Shown: positions 36,297 to 45,509, numbered from the stretch's first letter. The stretch: DNA of 46,592 bases from Pseudoalteromonas sp. FUC4 (GCF_008370255.1 NZ_SEUI01000007.1:76280-122871); one strand, 5' to 3'. Notes: a model not told the origin generated them from the letters alone. Program-made: numbers and translations.

Positions 36297-37064
36297 ATGG
36301 CCGAACAATTAAGATGGGTTTTAATCGTTATCAGTGTAATTGTCATTGGTGGTTTATTAATACATGGATTGTGGTCAGTTAGAAAAAAAGACCGCCCAGA
36401 GGTATCGGATAATGAACGGGTTGAGCCATTACAACAAAGCACACCAGCTTCATCTAAACCGTTTCGTACTGAGGCTGAGCCAAAAGAGCCAATGCAAGAC
36501 GAACGTGATGAGCCACAATTTGGCGAGCTTAACTTTGATGCAAATGAGCCGCAAATTGATACAAGCGTGCCAGAAACACCAATTGAAGACGACCTAGAAA
36601 TAGTTGATGATCTTGAAACAAAAGATCAAAGTGCTGAAGAAGCACCTGCTCAAATGTCTGACTTTGTTATTGTGCATATTCAAATGCCAGAAGAGCTTAG
36701 TATGCAGGGCAGTAAACTATTACCAGCAGTTAATACTTTAGGTTTTAAATATTCTGAGGAAGGCTTTTTTAATCGTCACTTAGATCCGGCTGGCCAAGGC
36801 CCTGTTTTATTTAGATTAGTAAATATGTACAACCCAGGTACGTTTGATATTGATAATATGGAACAATTTAGTACCGCTGGGGTAAGCTTATTTATGACGT
36901 TACCGTGCGACGGCGATGGCCTAGCGGCATTTAATATGTTGCACAGCGCAGCTAAAAAGTTAGCGGATGAATTTGGTGCACAAATTTTAGATGCTGAGCG
37001 AAATGAAATGACAGTAGAGCGCATCAGGCAATATGTTGAACAGGTTCGTTCTTTTTCAGCGTAA
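36297..37064 (+). CDS. zipA: Cell division protein ZipA
   Basis: ZipA anchors FtsZ to the inner membrane at the division site. The 255-residue protein has an N-terminal transmembrane helix (about 6-26), a short basic patch (VRKKDRP), an acidic proline/glutamate-rich linker (about 40-118) and the C-terminal FtsZ-binding domain (about 120-252; FVIVHIQMPEELSMQGSKLL, FNRHLDPAGQGPVLFRLVNMYNPGTFD, GVSLFMTLPCDGDGLAAF). The linker is shorter than in E. coli (328 residues in total). GGTGAGGGG directly precedes the ATG. It ends before a terminator hairpin. Confidence 0.95.
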   Translation: MAEQLRWVLIVISVIVIGGLLIHGLWSVRKKDRPEVSDNERVEPLQQSTPASSKPFRTEAEPKEPMQDERDEPQFGELNFDANEPQIDTSVPETPIEDDLEIVDDLETKDQSAEEAPAQMSDFVIVHIQMPEELSMQGSKLLPAVNTLGFKYSEEGFFNRHLDPAGQGPVLFRLVNMYNPGTFDIDNMEQFSTAGVSLFMTLPCDGDGLAAFNMLHSAAKKLADEFGAQILDAERNEMTVERIRQYVEQVRSFSA

Positions 37065-37089
37065 ATAACGCATACATTATATTTTTATA

Positions 37090-37126
37090 AGCCACTGGAC
37101 GGTGAATCGTCAAAGTGGCTTTTTTT
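37090..37126 (+). terminator. Intrinsic terminator between zipA and ligA
   Basis: AGCCACT (37090-37096) pairs with AGTGGCT (37114-37120), with an inner GACG/CGTC stem (37098-37101 and 37108-37111), followed by six further Ts. It lies within the 80-bp gap before ligA. Confidence 0.87.
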
Positions 37127-37144
37127 ATGTTTATTGAGGTTTAA

Positions 37145-39163
<2,019 letters not shown>

Positions 39164-39172
39164 GACGTAACA

Positions 39173-39691
39173 ATGAGCCGATACGGTCCAGAATACTGGG
39201 ATAAGTACGGAAGTTACCGGACTCCTATTGCATTTAATTTAAGTGTGCTTGTGTTATTACGTGGCTATTTTATTTGGGTGATTGCGGCTTTAAGTCGCAG
39301 GCCTGAACTTGATTTGATGTCGTTATTTTTTAAAAATAAAAATGATTTTTTTATTGCAATAGCAATTGGAAGTATCGCAATAATACCGACTATTTTATTT
39401 TGTTTACGCAGACCACGAGATTCACACAGTGCGAGCGATAAGTTAGCAAAAATATGGCGACATATGCGCTGGCCCCTTATTGTATGTGCTGTTGTTGATT
39501 TAACATGGTTAAGTATTCAAGCCGCGCATAGCCATTATCGATTTTCATCATTTTTAGCAGTGCAAATGATGATTGTTTTATGGGTATTGTGGTATTTGGT
39601 GAAAAGCCGTTATTTAACCGTTTTTTTTAATGATTGGCCTGAGCCGACAGAAAAAGCATCAGAAGAAAAAAAGCGACTTAAAAGGGATTAG
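39173..39691 (+). CDS. DUF2919-like membrane protein
   Basis: A 172-residue protein with about four transmembrane segments (roughly 22-42, 57-76, 98-116 and 122-143) and a charged C-terminal tail. The start (SRYGPEYWDKYGSYRTP) resembles the DUF2919 (YfeZ-like) family, in which a tyrosine-rich N-terminus precedes the first helix. Function is unknown. It begins 9 bp after ligA and ends 2 bp before the next gene, so it is probably in the ligA transcript. Confidence 0.75.
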   Translation: MSRYGPEYWDKYGSYRTPIAFNLSVLVLLRGYFIWVIAALSRRPELDLMSLFFKNKNDFFIAIAIGSIAIIPTILFCLRRPRDSHSASDKLAKIWRHMRWPLIVCAVVDLTWLSIQAAHSHYRFSSFLAVQMMIVLWVLWYLVKSRYLTVFFNDWPEPTEKASEEKKRLKRD

Positions 39692-39693
39692 TT

Positions 39694-40134
39694 GTGGACG
39701 CTGTAAATAAAAAAATAGCGATAGCTATATCGCTAATAGGCTTAGTGCTTATTATTTTAATGATTAGCACTGAGCTTTTAGAGTCTATGTGGTTTAAAGT
39801 GCTATTTGGGTTGTGGATATTTGTTTTTTGCTCAAGCGTTTATAGGCTAACGCCTTTATTTAAATCAAGAAACAGGTTAGAGGATTTTATTCAGCGAGAC
39901 GCCCAACACTTATTACTTTTTAGTTTGATGGGATTTTTTGATAAAAAGCATGGTCCAGACTGGTTAGTTATTGAGAGTATTGAACGCATAACGACAAAGG
40001 ATGATGAGCTAATAATTTACAGTAATAATGAGCGCCAAATGAGTGTTAGTTTACCTGTAAAAAAAGCAGAGCTAGATAGTTTTATTAAACGAATACTTAC
40101 CGACTCAGAAAAACAAAATATTACCTTTAGCTGA
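39694..40134 (+). CDS. Hypothetical membrane protein
   Basis: A 146-residue protein not recognised from a named family. Two hydrophobic helices (about 7-25 and 31-50) are followed by a soluble domain of about 90 residues with mixed charge. This topology resembles small PH-like or YcxB-like proteins, but no diagnostic motif is seen. GTG 39694 starts 2 bp after the DUF2919-like gene, so translation is probably coupled. Confidence 0.7.
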   Translation: MDAVNKKIAIAISLIGLVLIILMISTELLESMWFKVLFGLWIFVFCSSVYRLTPLFKSRNRLEDFIQRDAQHLLLFSLMGFFDKKHGPDWLVIESIERITTKDDELIIYSNNERQMSVSLPVKKAELDSFIKRILTDSEKQNITFS

Positions 40135-40280
40135 GGGGATTACCTTTAAAATTGAACGAGTTTTAGTTTTAACCGTCAACACTCTTTAGCTGATCTCTAG
40201 TGTATTAAATAACGTAATAATTAGCCGTACTTTTTATAAATTTATTAAATACGGTTAATCAACTATTCAATGAGGCTATT

Positions 40281-40721
40281 ATGTTGAAGTGGAATGATGT
40301 TATTAACTTTGCCACCAACGGCAATCCTACCCCAAGTAAAAAAGTTGTCAAAACTGACGAGCAGTGGCGGATGCAACTATCGGAAGATGAATATTACGTA
40401 ACACGTAAGAAAGGAACAGAGCGCCCAGATAGCTCGGGCAGTTGTACATTACTTGAACCTGGCAAGTATGTGTGTATTTGCTGCGATAATTTATTGTTTG
40501 ATGCAGATGAAAAGTTCGATAGTGGCACTGGTTGGCCGTCATTTACACAACCGGCGACAATTGAAGCAATTGGCTACGTAAGGGATACAAGTCATGGTAT
40601 GGAGCGCATAGAGGTGGTTTGTAACGTGTGTGATTCGCACTTAGGCCATATTTTCCCAGATGGCCCTTTACCAACAGGTTTACGTTATTGCGTTAATGCC
40701 GCATCAATGAAAAAGCTCTAA
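40281..40721 (+). CDS. msrB: Peptide-methionine (R)-S-oxide reductase
   Basis: MsrB repairs oxidised methionine (R-sulfoxide) in proteins. The 146-residue protein has the catalytic cysteine C137 in GLRYCVNAASM. It also has two zinc-binding CxxC pairs (C65/C68 in YVCICCDN and C114/C117 in VCNVCDSH) and the core motif FDSGTGWPSF. An extra Cys55 (SGSC) lies where many relatives have tyrosine and might serve in recycling, which is speculation. It is preceded by 146 bp of non-coding DNA and converges on the receiver-TPR gene with only 4 bp between. Confidence 0.95.
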   Translation: MLKWNDVINFATNGNPTPSKKVVKTDEQWRMQLSEDEYYVTRKKGTERPDSSGSCTLLEPGKYVCICCDNLLFDADEKFDSGTGWPSFTQPATIEAIGYVRDTSHGMERIEVVCNVCDSHLGHIFPDGPLPTGLRYCVNAASMKKL

Positions 40722-40725
40722 TGTT

Positions 40726-42372
40726 TTATTTACTAGCGTTTTGAATATCTAAATTCATTTCTTTTGCTATATGCAAAATCTTATCTAAACGCTGCGTCTG
40801 ATCTGCTTGTAATTTAGTTTTATCAAGAAGGGCGTAGCACCTTCTAGCAAGATCCATATTGAATGAGCTGCCAGATTGCTTGGTTGAATCAAATAGGCAC
40901 TGTAATAAATTAAGTGCAATACTTTGGTTGCGAGGCATGACTCTAAACGCTTGCGTAAAAGCTTCCAGCGCAGTATTTAACTGCCCTTTATTAAATTGAT
41001 TAACGGCATGGTTATTAAGCTCTTTTGGACCCATTTTAATATCGCGTCGCTCACTCTGTTGCTGCTGAATATAACGCAAGTAAGTTGTGTCGCTAACTGC
41101 AGGGTGTCTTTCACAGTGGCTAATTATTTGTGTGAATAAGGTTTGCGCTTTCTGATGAAACCCCAGTTCATGAAAAGCTTTTGCTTTATCAAGTGCGCCA
41201 TCAACCGATCGGATATGAGTATCGTCGTCATCAAGCTGCTCAATCAGCTTTTTCGCTTTTTGATGCTCGTCTTTTAAGTAATGAAGCCGTGCATTAAGTA
41301 CATCAATTTGAGCTTGGTTTGCATTATTAGGAAACTGTTTTTTTAAATCATTAATGTACTGATTTGTTTGTCTTGAAATTCGTTGAATTTGATCAGTTTG
41401 ATCAGTTGTTAATGCAAAGTCGATACCGGCACGTGCTGCATTCAAATATACATCCGGGTGGTCGTGTATTGAGTGCTTTGCAAAGGTGGCTATATCTTTT
41501 TGAGTTAAATAGCTTTTTTCGTAGTCGTGATTAATTAGCGACACATTACTTAACGATTTTTGGCGTGTGATGTTTCGCGGTGCAATGTCTGCTGCTTGAC
41601 TTAAAAAGCTTTGTGCTAGTTCAAACTGATTTAGCTTTATTTCTAATTTGCCCAACAAATCAAGGGCTACTAAACGAGTTTCTTGGCGCTCTAGCATTGT
41701 CTTGAGCATTCGCTGCGCTAAAATATGTTCGTTATTCGCTATAAGTGCCTCTACTAAGCCTACTTTTGCCCAAGCAAATTTTTGAATATCAAGAACGGAC
41801 TTAAAAAAGTCTTTTGCATCTTGAGCTCGCTTTAAGCGAAGTAGGGCATCGCCTTTTAGGCGAAGTAGGATAGGACTGTAATTATTATTTTTTTTATCCA
41901 GAGCGGTATCAATAAATTTAATAGCTTTTGAATCGTTACCATCATCAACTAATGAATATACTGTTTGTAAGTCGTGTTTACGCTTTAAGATTCGTTCAAT
42001 GCGTGTTTTAAGCTCTTGTACTGTAAAAGGCTTAACTAAAAAATCATCTGGCTGCAGCTCAAGAACACTATGAACGAGTGAGCCACTTGTTTCTGCTGAG
42101 ATAAAAATAAAGCCAGTCGAACTTTTTATAAGTTGCTTTACACGTAGCTCTTCATAAAGCTGGTAGCCATCTTGGTGTTTGTTTAAATTGAATGAGCAGA
42201 CGATTAAATCAAATTCTTCACTTAAACATTGCTCTTTTGCAGAGTTTGCATGATCGGCAAAGCGCAACTGTCGAAAGCCAAGCCTTTCTAACGATTGTTT
42301 CATATAGCTTTGAGCAAGTGGTTGCTCCTCGACTATAAGTATTTTGGCTTTTGAATAGACTTTAGTTGGCAT
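40726..42372 (-). CDS. Response regulator receiver with tetratricopeptide repeats
   Basis: A protein of about 548 residues. The N-terminal receiver domain (about 8-130; KILIVEEQPLAQSYMKQSLERLG, DLIVCSFNL) lacks a clean double-acid pocket (EE), so phosphorylation may be altered. The lysine region (DDFLVKPFTVQEL) is normal. The remainder is helical TPR repeats of about 34 residues, with a final clear pair near AVNQFNKGQLNTALEAFTQAF. It probably acts by protein-protein contact, since no DNA-binding or enzymatic domain is present. ATG 42372 is chosen because a promoter-like sequence places the transcript start near the alternative GTG at 42399. Confidence 0.87.
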   Translation of the reverse strand: MPTKVYSKAKILIVEEQPLAQSYMKQSLERLGFRQLRFADHANSAKEQCLSEEFDLIVCSFNLNKHQDGYQLYEELRVKQLIKSSTGFIFISAETSGSLVHSVLELQPDDFLVKPFTVQELKTRIERILKRKHDLQTVYSLVDDGNDSKAIKFIDTALDKKNNNYSPILLRLKGDALLRLKRAQDAKDFFKSVLDIQKFAWAKVGLVEALIANNEHILAQRMLKTMLERQETRLVALDLLGKLEIKLNQFELAQSFLSQAADIAPRNITRQKSLSNVSLINHDYEKSYLTQKDIATFAKHSIHDHPDVYLNAARAGIDFALTTDQTDQIQRISRQTNQYINDLKKQFPNNANQAQIDVLNARLHYLKDEHQKAKKLIEQLDDDDTHIRSVDGALDKAKAFHELGFHQKAQTLFTQIISHCERHPAVSDTTYLRYIQQQQSERRDIKMGPKELNNHAVNQFNKGQLNTALEAFTQAFRVMPRNQSIALNLLQCLFDSTKQSGSSFNMDLARRCYALLDKTKLQADQTQRLDKILHIAKEMNLDIQNASK

Positions 42373-42401
42373 TGGCTTAAGCGTAATTGTATTTAACACA
42401 G

Positions 42402-42430
42402 ACTATAATCAACAGTTTAACTCCTTACAA
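42402..42430 (-). promoter_or_regulatory. Candidate sigma-70 promoter for the receiver-TPR gene
   Basis: On the minus strand TTGTAA (42430-42425) and TATAGT (42407-42402) are spaced by 17 bp. The predicted start of transcription is near 42395, leaving a short leader before ATG 42372. Confidence 0.45.
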
Positions 42431-42679
42431 GGGAATTTAAATGATAGGTGTATTTATTAGGTACTTAACTTTGCCTAATACGTTTATCTAACTACGAAAG
42501 TACTGAGCCTAATAACATAATTAAAAACTAAATAAGTAAAATGGAAACGCTATATTTGATGAGTGCTTTGATATAGAAATTTAGATTTTAATAAAAATAT
42601 GGAATGTATTTAAGGTGAAAAATAGGAGTTATTACTAGAGAACTTATCATTTAAGGGGTTATCTGATGGTATTTATATG

Positions 42680-42773
42680 TGGTGGATGATTACTTGGCTT
42701 GATACCAGTGACCCTCGCCATTATTTGTAAAGTGTGGCGATGCTCTTTTTTCTTACAACTGGGTTAATTACGC
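42680..42773 (-). pseudogene. tRNA-Val-like element A, remodelled or decayed
   Basis: The minus strand aligns along its whole length with the neighbouring tRNA-Val genes and keeps the terminal CCA (42680-42682). The acceptor stem is mispaired, the D-loop has an A-rich insertion (GTAAGAAAAAAGAG), the T-arm has one extra base, and the anticodon arm is CGCCA/TGGCG with a 14-nt loop containing UUUACAAA. It is not a standard tRNA; it is either a pseudogene or a structured RNA derived from one. Confidence 0.85.
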
Positions 42774-42838
42774 TAATAGGCTTTTTACTATAAATAGTCA
42801 GAAGAATTAAGATTAGATGATATAGAAGTGCTTATATG

Positions 42839-42932
42839 TGGTGGATGATTACTTGGCTTGATACCAGTGACTCTCGCCATTATTTGTAAAGAGAGGCGAT
42901 GCTCTTTTTTCTTACAACTGGGTTAATTACGC
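42839..42932 (-). pseudogene. tRNA-Val-like element B, tandem copy of element A
   Basis: Same architecture as element A, 159 bp away, with three substitutions. Two of these fall in the anticodon arm (GTGTGG becomes GAGAGG on the plus strand) and one lies beside the T-arm. CCA is retained at 42839-42841. Confidence 0.85.
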
Positions 42933-42997
42933 TAATAGGCTTTTTACTATAAATAGTCAGAAGAATTAAGATTAGATGATATAGAAGTGCTTATATG

Positions 42998-43073
42998 TGG
43001 TGGGTGATACTGGACTTGAACCAGTGACCCTCGCCTTGTAAGGGCGATGCTCTCCCAACTGAGCTAATCACCC
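42998..43073 (-). tRNA. tRNA-Val(TAC), copy 1
   Basis: A complete 76-nt cloverleaf on the minus strand with encoded CCA at 42998-43000. The acceptor stem is GGGTGAT/ATCACCC, the anticodon loop CTTACAA (anticodon UAC reads GUA and other GUN codons), and the T-arm ACTGG-TTCAAGT-CCAGT. It is the last intact gene of the operon. Confidence 0.97.
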
Positions 43074-43134
43074 ACATATAATAGGTATGCCTGTTATTTA
43101 ATTCTTTATTAGCAATTAACCGCTTGATGTAATT

Positions 43135-43210
43135 TGGTGGGTGATACTGGACTTGAACCAGTGACCCTCGCCTTGTAAGGGCGATGCTCTCCCAACTGAG
43201 CTAATCACCC
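43135..43210 (-). tRNA. tRNA-Val(TAC), copy 2
   Basis: A 76-nt cloverleaf with CCA at 43135-43137; acceptor stem GGGTGAT/ATCACCC, anticodon UAC. Same body as copy 1, with a different spacer. Confidence 0.97.
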
Positions 43211-43242
43211 AAATTACATTTTAATATACACCATTCTAGGAA

Positions 43243-43318
43243 TGGTGGGTCGTACTGGACTTGAACCAGTGACCCTCGCCTTGTAAGGGCGATGCTCTCC
43301 CAACTGAGCTAACGACCC
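43243..43318 (-). tRNA. tRNA-Val(TAC), copy 3, variant acceptor stem
   Basis: A 76-nt cloverleaf with CCA at 43243-43245. The acceptor stem is GGGTCGT/ACGACCC, so base pairs 5:68 and 6:67 differ from copies 1 and 2 but remain paired. The rest of the molecule and the UAC anticodon are unchanged. Confidence 0.97.
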
Positions 43319-43366
43319 ATATTAAATTTTAAAACGCGACTATTGATATAATAATAGGTTTATATG

Positions 43367-43442
43367 TGGTGGGTGATACTGGACTTGAACCAGTGACCCT
43401 CGCCTTGTAAGGGCGATGCTCTCCCAACTGAGCTAATCACCC
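43367..43442 (-). tRNA. tRNA-Val(TAC), copy 4
   Basis: A 76-nt cloverleaf with CCA at 43367-43369; acceptor stem GGGTGAT/ATCACCC, anticodon UAC. Confidence 0.97.
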
Positions 43443-43470
43443 ACATATAAATTAAAACGCTACTATTGAA

Positions 43471-43559
43471 ATAAATAGTACTGGATTTTAACCAGTGAAC
43501 CTCGCCGTTACTTGTAAATAGCGGTGATGCTCTCTTTTTTCTAACTGAGCTAACGACTC
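43471..43559 (-). pseudogene. tRNA-Val-like element C with enlarged D-loop and anticodon arm
   Basis: Derived from the variant (GGGTCGT) type: its 5' end reads GAGTCGT then TAGCTCAG. The D-loop has an A-rich insertion (TTAGAAAAAAGAGAG). The anticodon arm is lengthened, with outer CCG/CGG and inner TATTT/AAGTA pairs. The T-arm core is kept, but the 3' acceptor strand and CCA are replaced by an AT-rich hairpin (TACTATT/AATAGTA at 43461-43480). It cannot be a normal tRNA. Confidence 0.83.
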
Positions 43560-43593
43560 ATTTAGATTTTTGTAATATGCACCATTTAAAAAA

Positions 43594-43669
43594 TGGTGGG
43601 TCGTACTGGACTTGAACCAGTGACCCTCGCCTTGTAAGGGCGATGCTCTCCCAACTGAGCTAACGACCC
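43594..43669 (-). tRNA. tRNA-Val(TAC), copy 5, variant acceptor stem
   Basis: A 76-nt cloverleaf with CCA at 43594-43596; acceptor stem GGGTCGT/ACGACCC as in copy 3, anticodon UAC. Confidence 0.97.
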
Positions 43670-43720
43670 ATATTACAACTTTAAAACACGACTATTAGTA
43701 TAATTGTAGGTTTTTATATG

Positions 43721-43796
43721 TGGTGGGTGATACTGGACTTGAACCAGTGACCCTCGCCTTGTAAGGGCGATGCTCTCCCAACTGAGCTAATCACCC
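43721..43796 (-). tRNA. tRNA-Val(TAC), copy 6
   Basis: A 76-nt cloverleaf with CCA at 43721-43723; acceptor stem GGGTGAT/ATCACCC, anticodon UAC. Confidence 0.97.
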
Positions 43797-43824
43797 ACAT
43801 ATAAATTAAAACGCTACTATTAAA

Positions 43825-43913
43825 ATAAATAGTACTGGACTTTAACCAGTGAACTTCTCCGTTACTTGTAAGTAGCGGTAACGCTCTCTATTTTCTAATT
43901 GAGCTTAAGACCC
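43825..43913 (-). pseudogene. tRNA-Val-like element D with enlarged D-loop and anticodon arm
   Basis: The block-duplicate partner of element C. The 5' end is GGGTCTT followed by AAGCTCAATTAG, and the A-rich D-loop insertion is at the same place. The anticodon arm has CCG/CGG outside and a perfect TACTT/AAGTA stem inside. The 3' acceptor strand is missing, as in C. Element C differs in the inner stem (TATTT/AAGTA), where a G-U pair keeps the helix. Confidence 0.83.
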
Positions 43914-43949
43914 ATATAGAATTTAGATGTGAACACTTTAATTAAAAAG

Positions 43950-44025
43950 TGGTGGGTGATACTGGACTTGAACCAGTGACCCTCGCCTTGTAAGGGCGAT
44001 GCTCTCCCAACTGAGCTAATCACCC
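43950..44025 (-). tRNA. tRNA-Val(TAC), copy 7 (first in the operon)
   Basis: A 76-nt cloverleaf with CCA at 43950-43952; acceptor stem GGGTGAT/ATCACCC, anticodon UAC. It is the promoter-proximal gene, about 40 bp from the predicted transcription start. Confidence 0.97.
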
Positions 44026-44067
44026 ACATCTAAACAACATTGCATTGCTGCGTTGTTGTGGGGCGCT

Positions 44068-44095
44068 ATTATAGATAGAGTTGGAAATGTGTCAA
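44068..44095 (-). promoter_or_regulatory. Strong sigma-70 promoter of the tRNA-Val operon
   Basis: On the minus strand TTGACA (44095-44090) and TATAAT (44073-44068) are both perfect consensus hexamers, with a 16-bp spacer. The discriminator that follows (AGCGCCCC) is GC-rich, the signature of stringently controlled stable-RNA promoters. The leader then contains AACAAC and GTTGTT arms that can pair. Confidence 0.93.
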
Positions 44096-44923
44096 CACTT
44101 GAATGATAAAAATGTGCTGAATGAAGGTTTTATAAACAATAGGATATGGTTGAAGTCTATTTTATCATCAAATTTGATGTTGCAGTTCAATTAAGCACCT
44201 AATAAGCTCCTAAAAGTGAGTAGGGAATTGTATTTTATTAATCTTAAATTTAGCTTCACGATACTTATTGTTTTTTTACTGGAGTCGTTTTTATGATTAT
44301 GAGCAAGATGGATTAATATTAGGGCGAGTTATTTAGTGAATAGAGCGGTCCTTTAAAAATGAATTTAATCTAAACTTCCCAAAGCAAATGCTATTTTTGT
44401 ACTTACTTTCTTTTTATAAGACAACCTAGCCAAATCGTAAATACTCATACTTCACTAATAGCCTTCGGATTAAAACTAAATAGATCAAACGCCCTAAAGT
44501 TTTGTACATAGAATTACGAAGCTACAATGCTTTTAAAAAATGTTGTTTAATCAATAATCGGGTATTTTCAGTACGAGTTATGCTGATTATCAAGCGAGTA
44601 AAGGCTGCGGATACTCTCAAACTCACCTTTGAGCTTTGGTTATTATAAGTAATTGTAACTTTTAAAGGATTAAGACGATTGGCGAGGCCTAACTCGGAAG
44701 TTTTTTAAATAAGTTCAATTTGCATATAAATGTATACCTTTTCTTTGATACAACTTTGTTGCATCAATTAGGGGGAGTAGGGCTTGATTGAGTATTCGCT
44801 GCAACATAGTGATGTTATTATGAGCAGCAGGGCTAGAATCTTATTCAAATTGTATTTTTTAGCACGCTTGATAGCCAGTTTGTTGAAAATTAAACCATTT
44901 AAATAAAGCTAGGTAAAAAACTG
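44096..44923. other. 830-bp gene-free region between the divergent tRNA operons
   Basis: No convincing frame or RNA gene is seen. An imperfect inverted repeat (TTGATACAA and TTGCATCAA arms) lies at 44745-44767 and resembles the kind of end left by an old insertion sequence, but no transposase remnant is recognised. Upstream activating sites (Fis or UP elements) for both tRNA promoters would be expected here. Confidence 0.5.
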
Positions 44924-44952
44924 TTGACTTTATTTTGGGTGGTGCATAGAAT
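44924..44952 (+). promoter_or_regulatory. Promoter of the tRNA-Ala/tRNA-Glu operon
   Basis: TTGACT (44924-44929) and TAGAAT (44947-44952) are spaced 17 bp apart, followed by the GC-rich discriminator GCGCCCCGC typical of stringently controlled tRNA and rRNA promoters. It lies about 50 bp upstream of tRNA-Ala. Confidence 0.88.
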
Positions 44953-45008
44953 GCGCCCCGCACTAAGCGATACACGATGTGTTTATCACGACGGGTATTG
45001 ATTAAGTT

Positions 45009-45084
45009 GGGGCCATAGCTCAGCTGGGAGAGCGCTTCGCTGGCAGTGAAGAGGTCTGCGGTTCGATCCCGCATGGCTCCACCA
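45009..45084 (+). tRNA. tRNA-Ala(GGC)
   Basis: A 76-nt cloverleaf with encoded CCA. The acceptor stem GGGGCCA/TGGCTCC contains the G3-U70 pair that marks alanine tRNAs. The anticodon loop is CTGGCAG, anticodon GGC. It is the first gene of the plus-strand operon. Confidence 0.97.
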
Positions 45085-45121
45085 AAAATTAGTGTTTTGT
45101 CCTAGGGTAGCAGTTTTCTGT

Positions 45122-45197
45122 GTCCCCATCGTCTAGAGGCCTAGGACACCGCCCTTTCACGGCGGTAACAGGGGTTCGAATCCCCTTGGGGACGCCA
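45122..45197 (+). tRNA. tRNA-Glu(TTC), copy 1
   Basis: A 76-nt cloverleaf with encoded CCA; acceptor stem GTCCCCA/TGGGGAC, anticodon loop CTTTCAC (UUC). The 37-bp spacer from tRNA-Ala differs from the spacers of later copies. Confidence 0.97.
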
Positions 45198-45341
45198 CTT
45201 AACTTTTATTAGTTAAAGGCGGTTTTACCGAGAAAATAGCGTCACAATTAAAGCTCGAGTCTTTACTTGTATTAAACGCAATTACCTTAAAGCTCATGAT
45301 GTGAGTTAAACTTATCAAATGTCCTAGTGACACATTTATGT

Positions 45342-45417
45342 GTCCCCATCGTCTAGAGGCCTAGGACACCGCCCTTTCACGGCGGTAACAGGGGTTCGAA
45401 TCCCCTTGGGGACGCCA
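45342..45417 (+). tRNA. tRNA-Glu(TTC), copy 2
   Basis: Identical in sequence to copy 1. It is preceded by the palindrome GACACATTTATGTGTC, whose right arm includes the first three bases of the tRNA. Confidence 0.97.
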
Positions 45418-45509
45418 CTTACTTATTTTAATAGGAAAGTGTAGTGTTATTAAGAAAGCTCGCCTGAATCGAGTTAAACTATTCAGCTGTCCTAGTGACA
45501 CATTTATGT

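Larger units (their letters stand above)
42674..42991. repeat. Two-copy 159-bp tandem repeat at the end of the tRNA-Val operon
   Basis: Unit 1 is 42674-42832 and unit 2 is 42833-42991. They differ at about three positions, all in the tRNA-like part. Each unit is a 94-nt tRNA-Val-like element followed by a shared spacer. The same leading bases begin again at 42992, at the first intact tRNA-Val, with exactly 159-bp spacing. This shows that the array grew by tandem duplication of tRNA-plus-spacer units. Confidence 0.95.
43243..43913. repeat. Duplicated block of about 352 bp: two tRNA-Val genes plus one tRNA-like element
   Basis: The order variant tRNA-Val, standard tRNA-Val, tRNA-like element occurs at 43243-43559 and again at 43594-43913, with offsets of 351-354 bp. 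Spacers are also related (for example AAACGCTACTATT before both tRNA-like elements). It is a second, larger-scale duplication inside the same operon. Confidence 0.9.

Noticed and set aside
42441..42491. 16-codon frame after AAGGGAA just upstream of the receiver-TPR gene, plus strand
   Set aside because: It is very short, overlaps the region upstream of the minus-strand promoter, and has no further support.
44745..44767. Insertion-sequence end
   Set aside because: The inverted repeat is short and imperfect, with no transposase remnant or target duplication visible.
44859..45074. Minus-strand 71-codon frame beginning MRDRTADLFTASEALSQLSYG
   Set aside because: It is the antisense reading of tRNA-Ala and its promoter, a well-known spurious prediction type.
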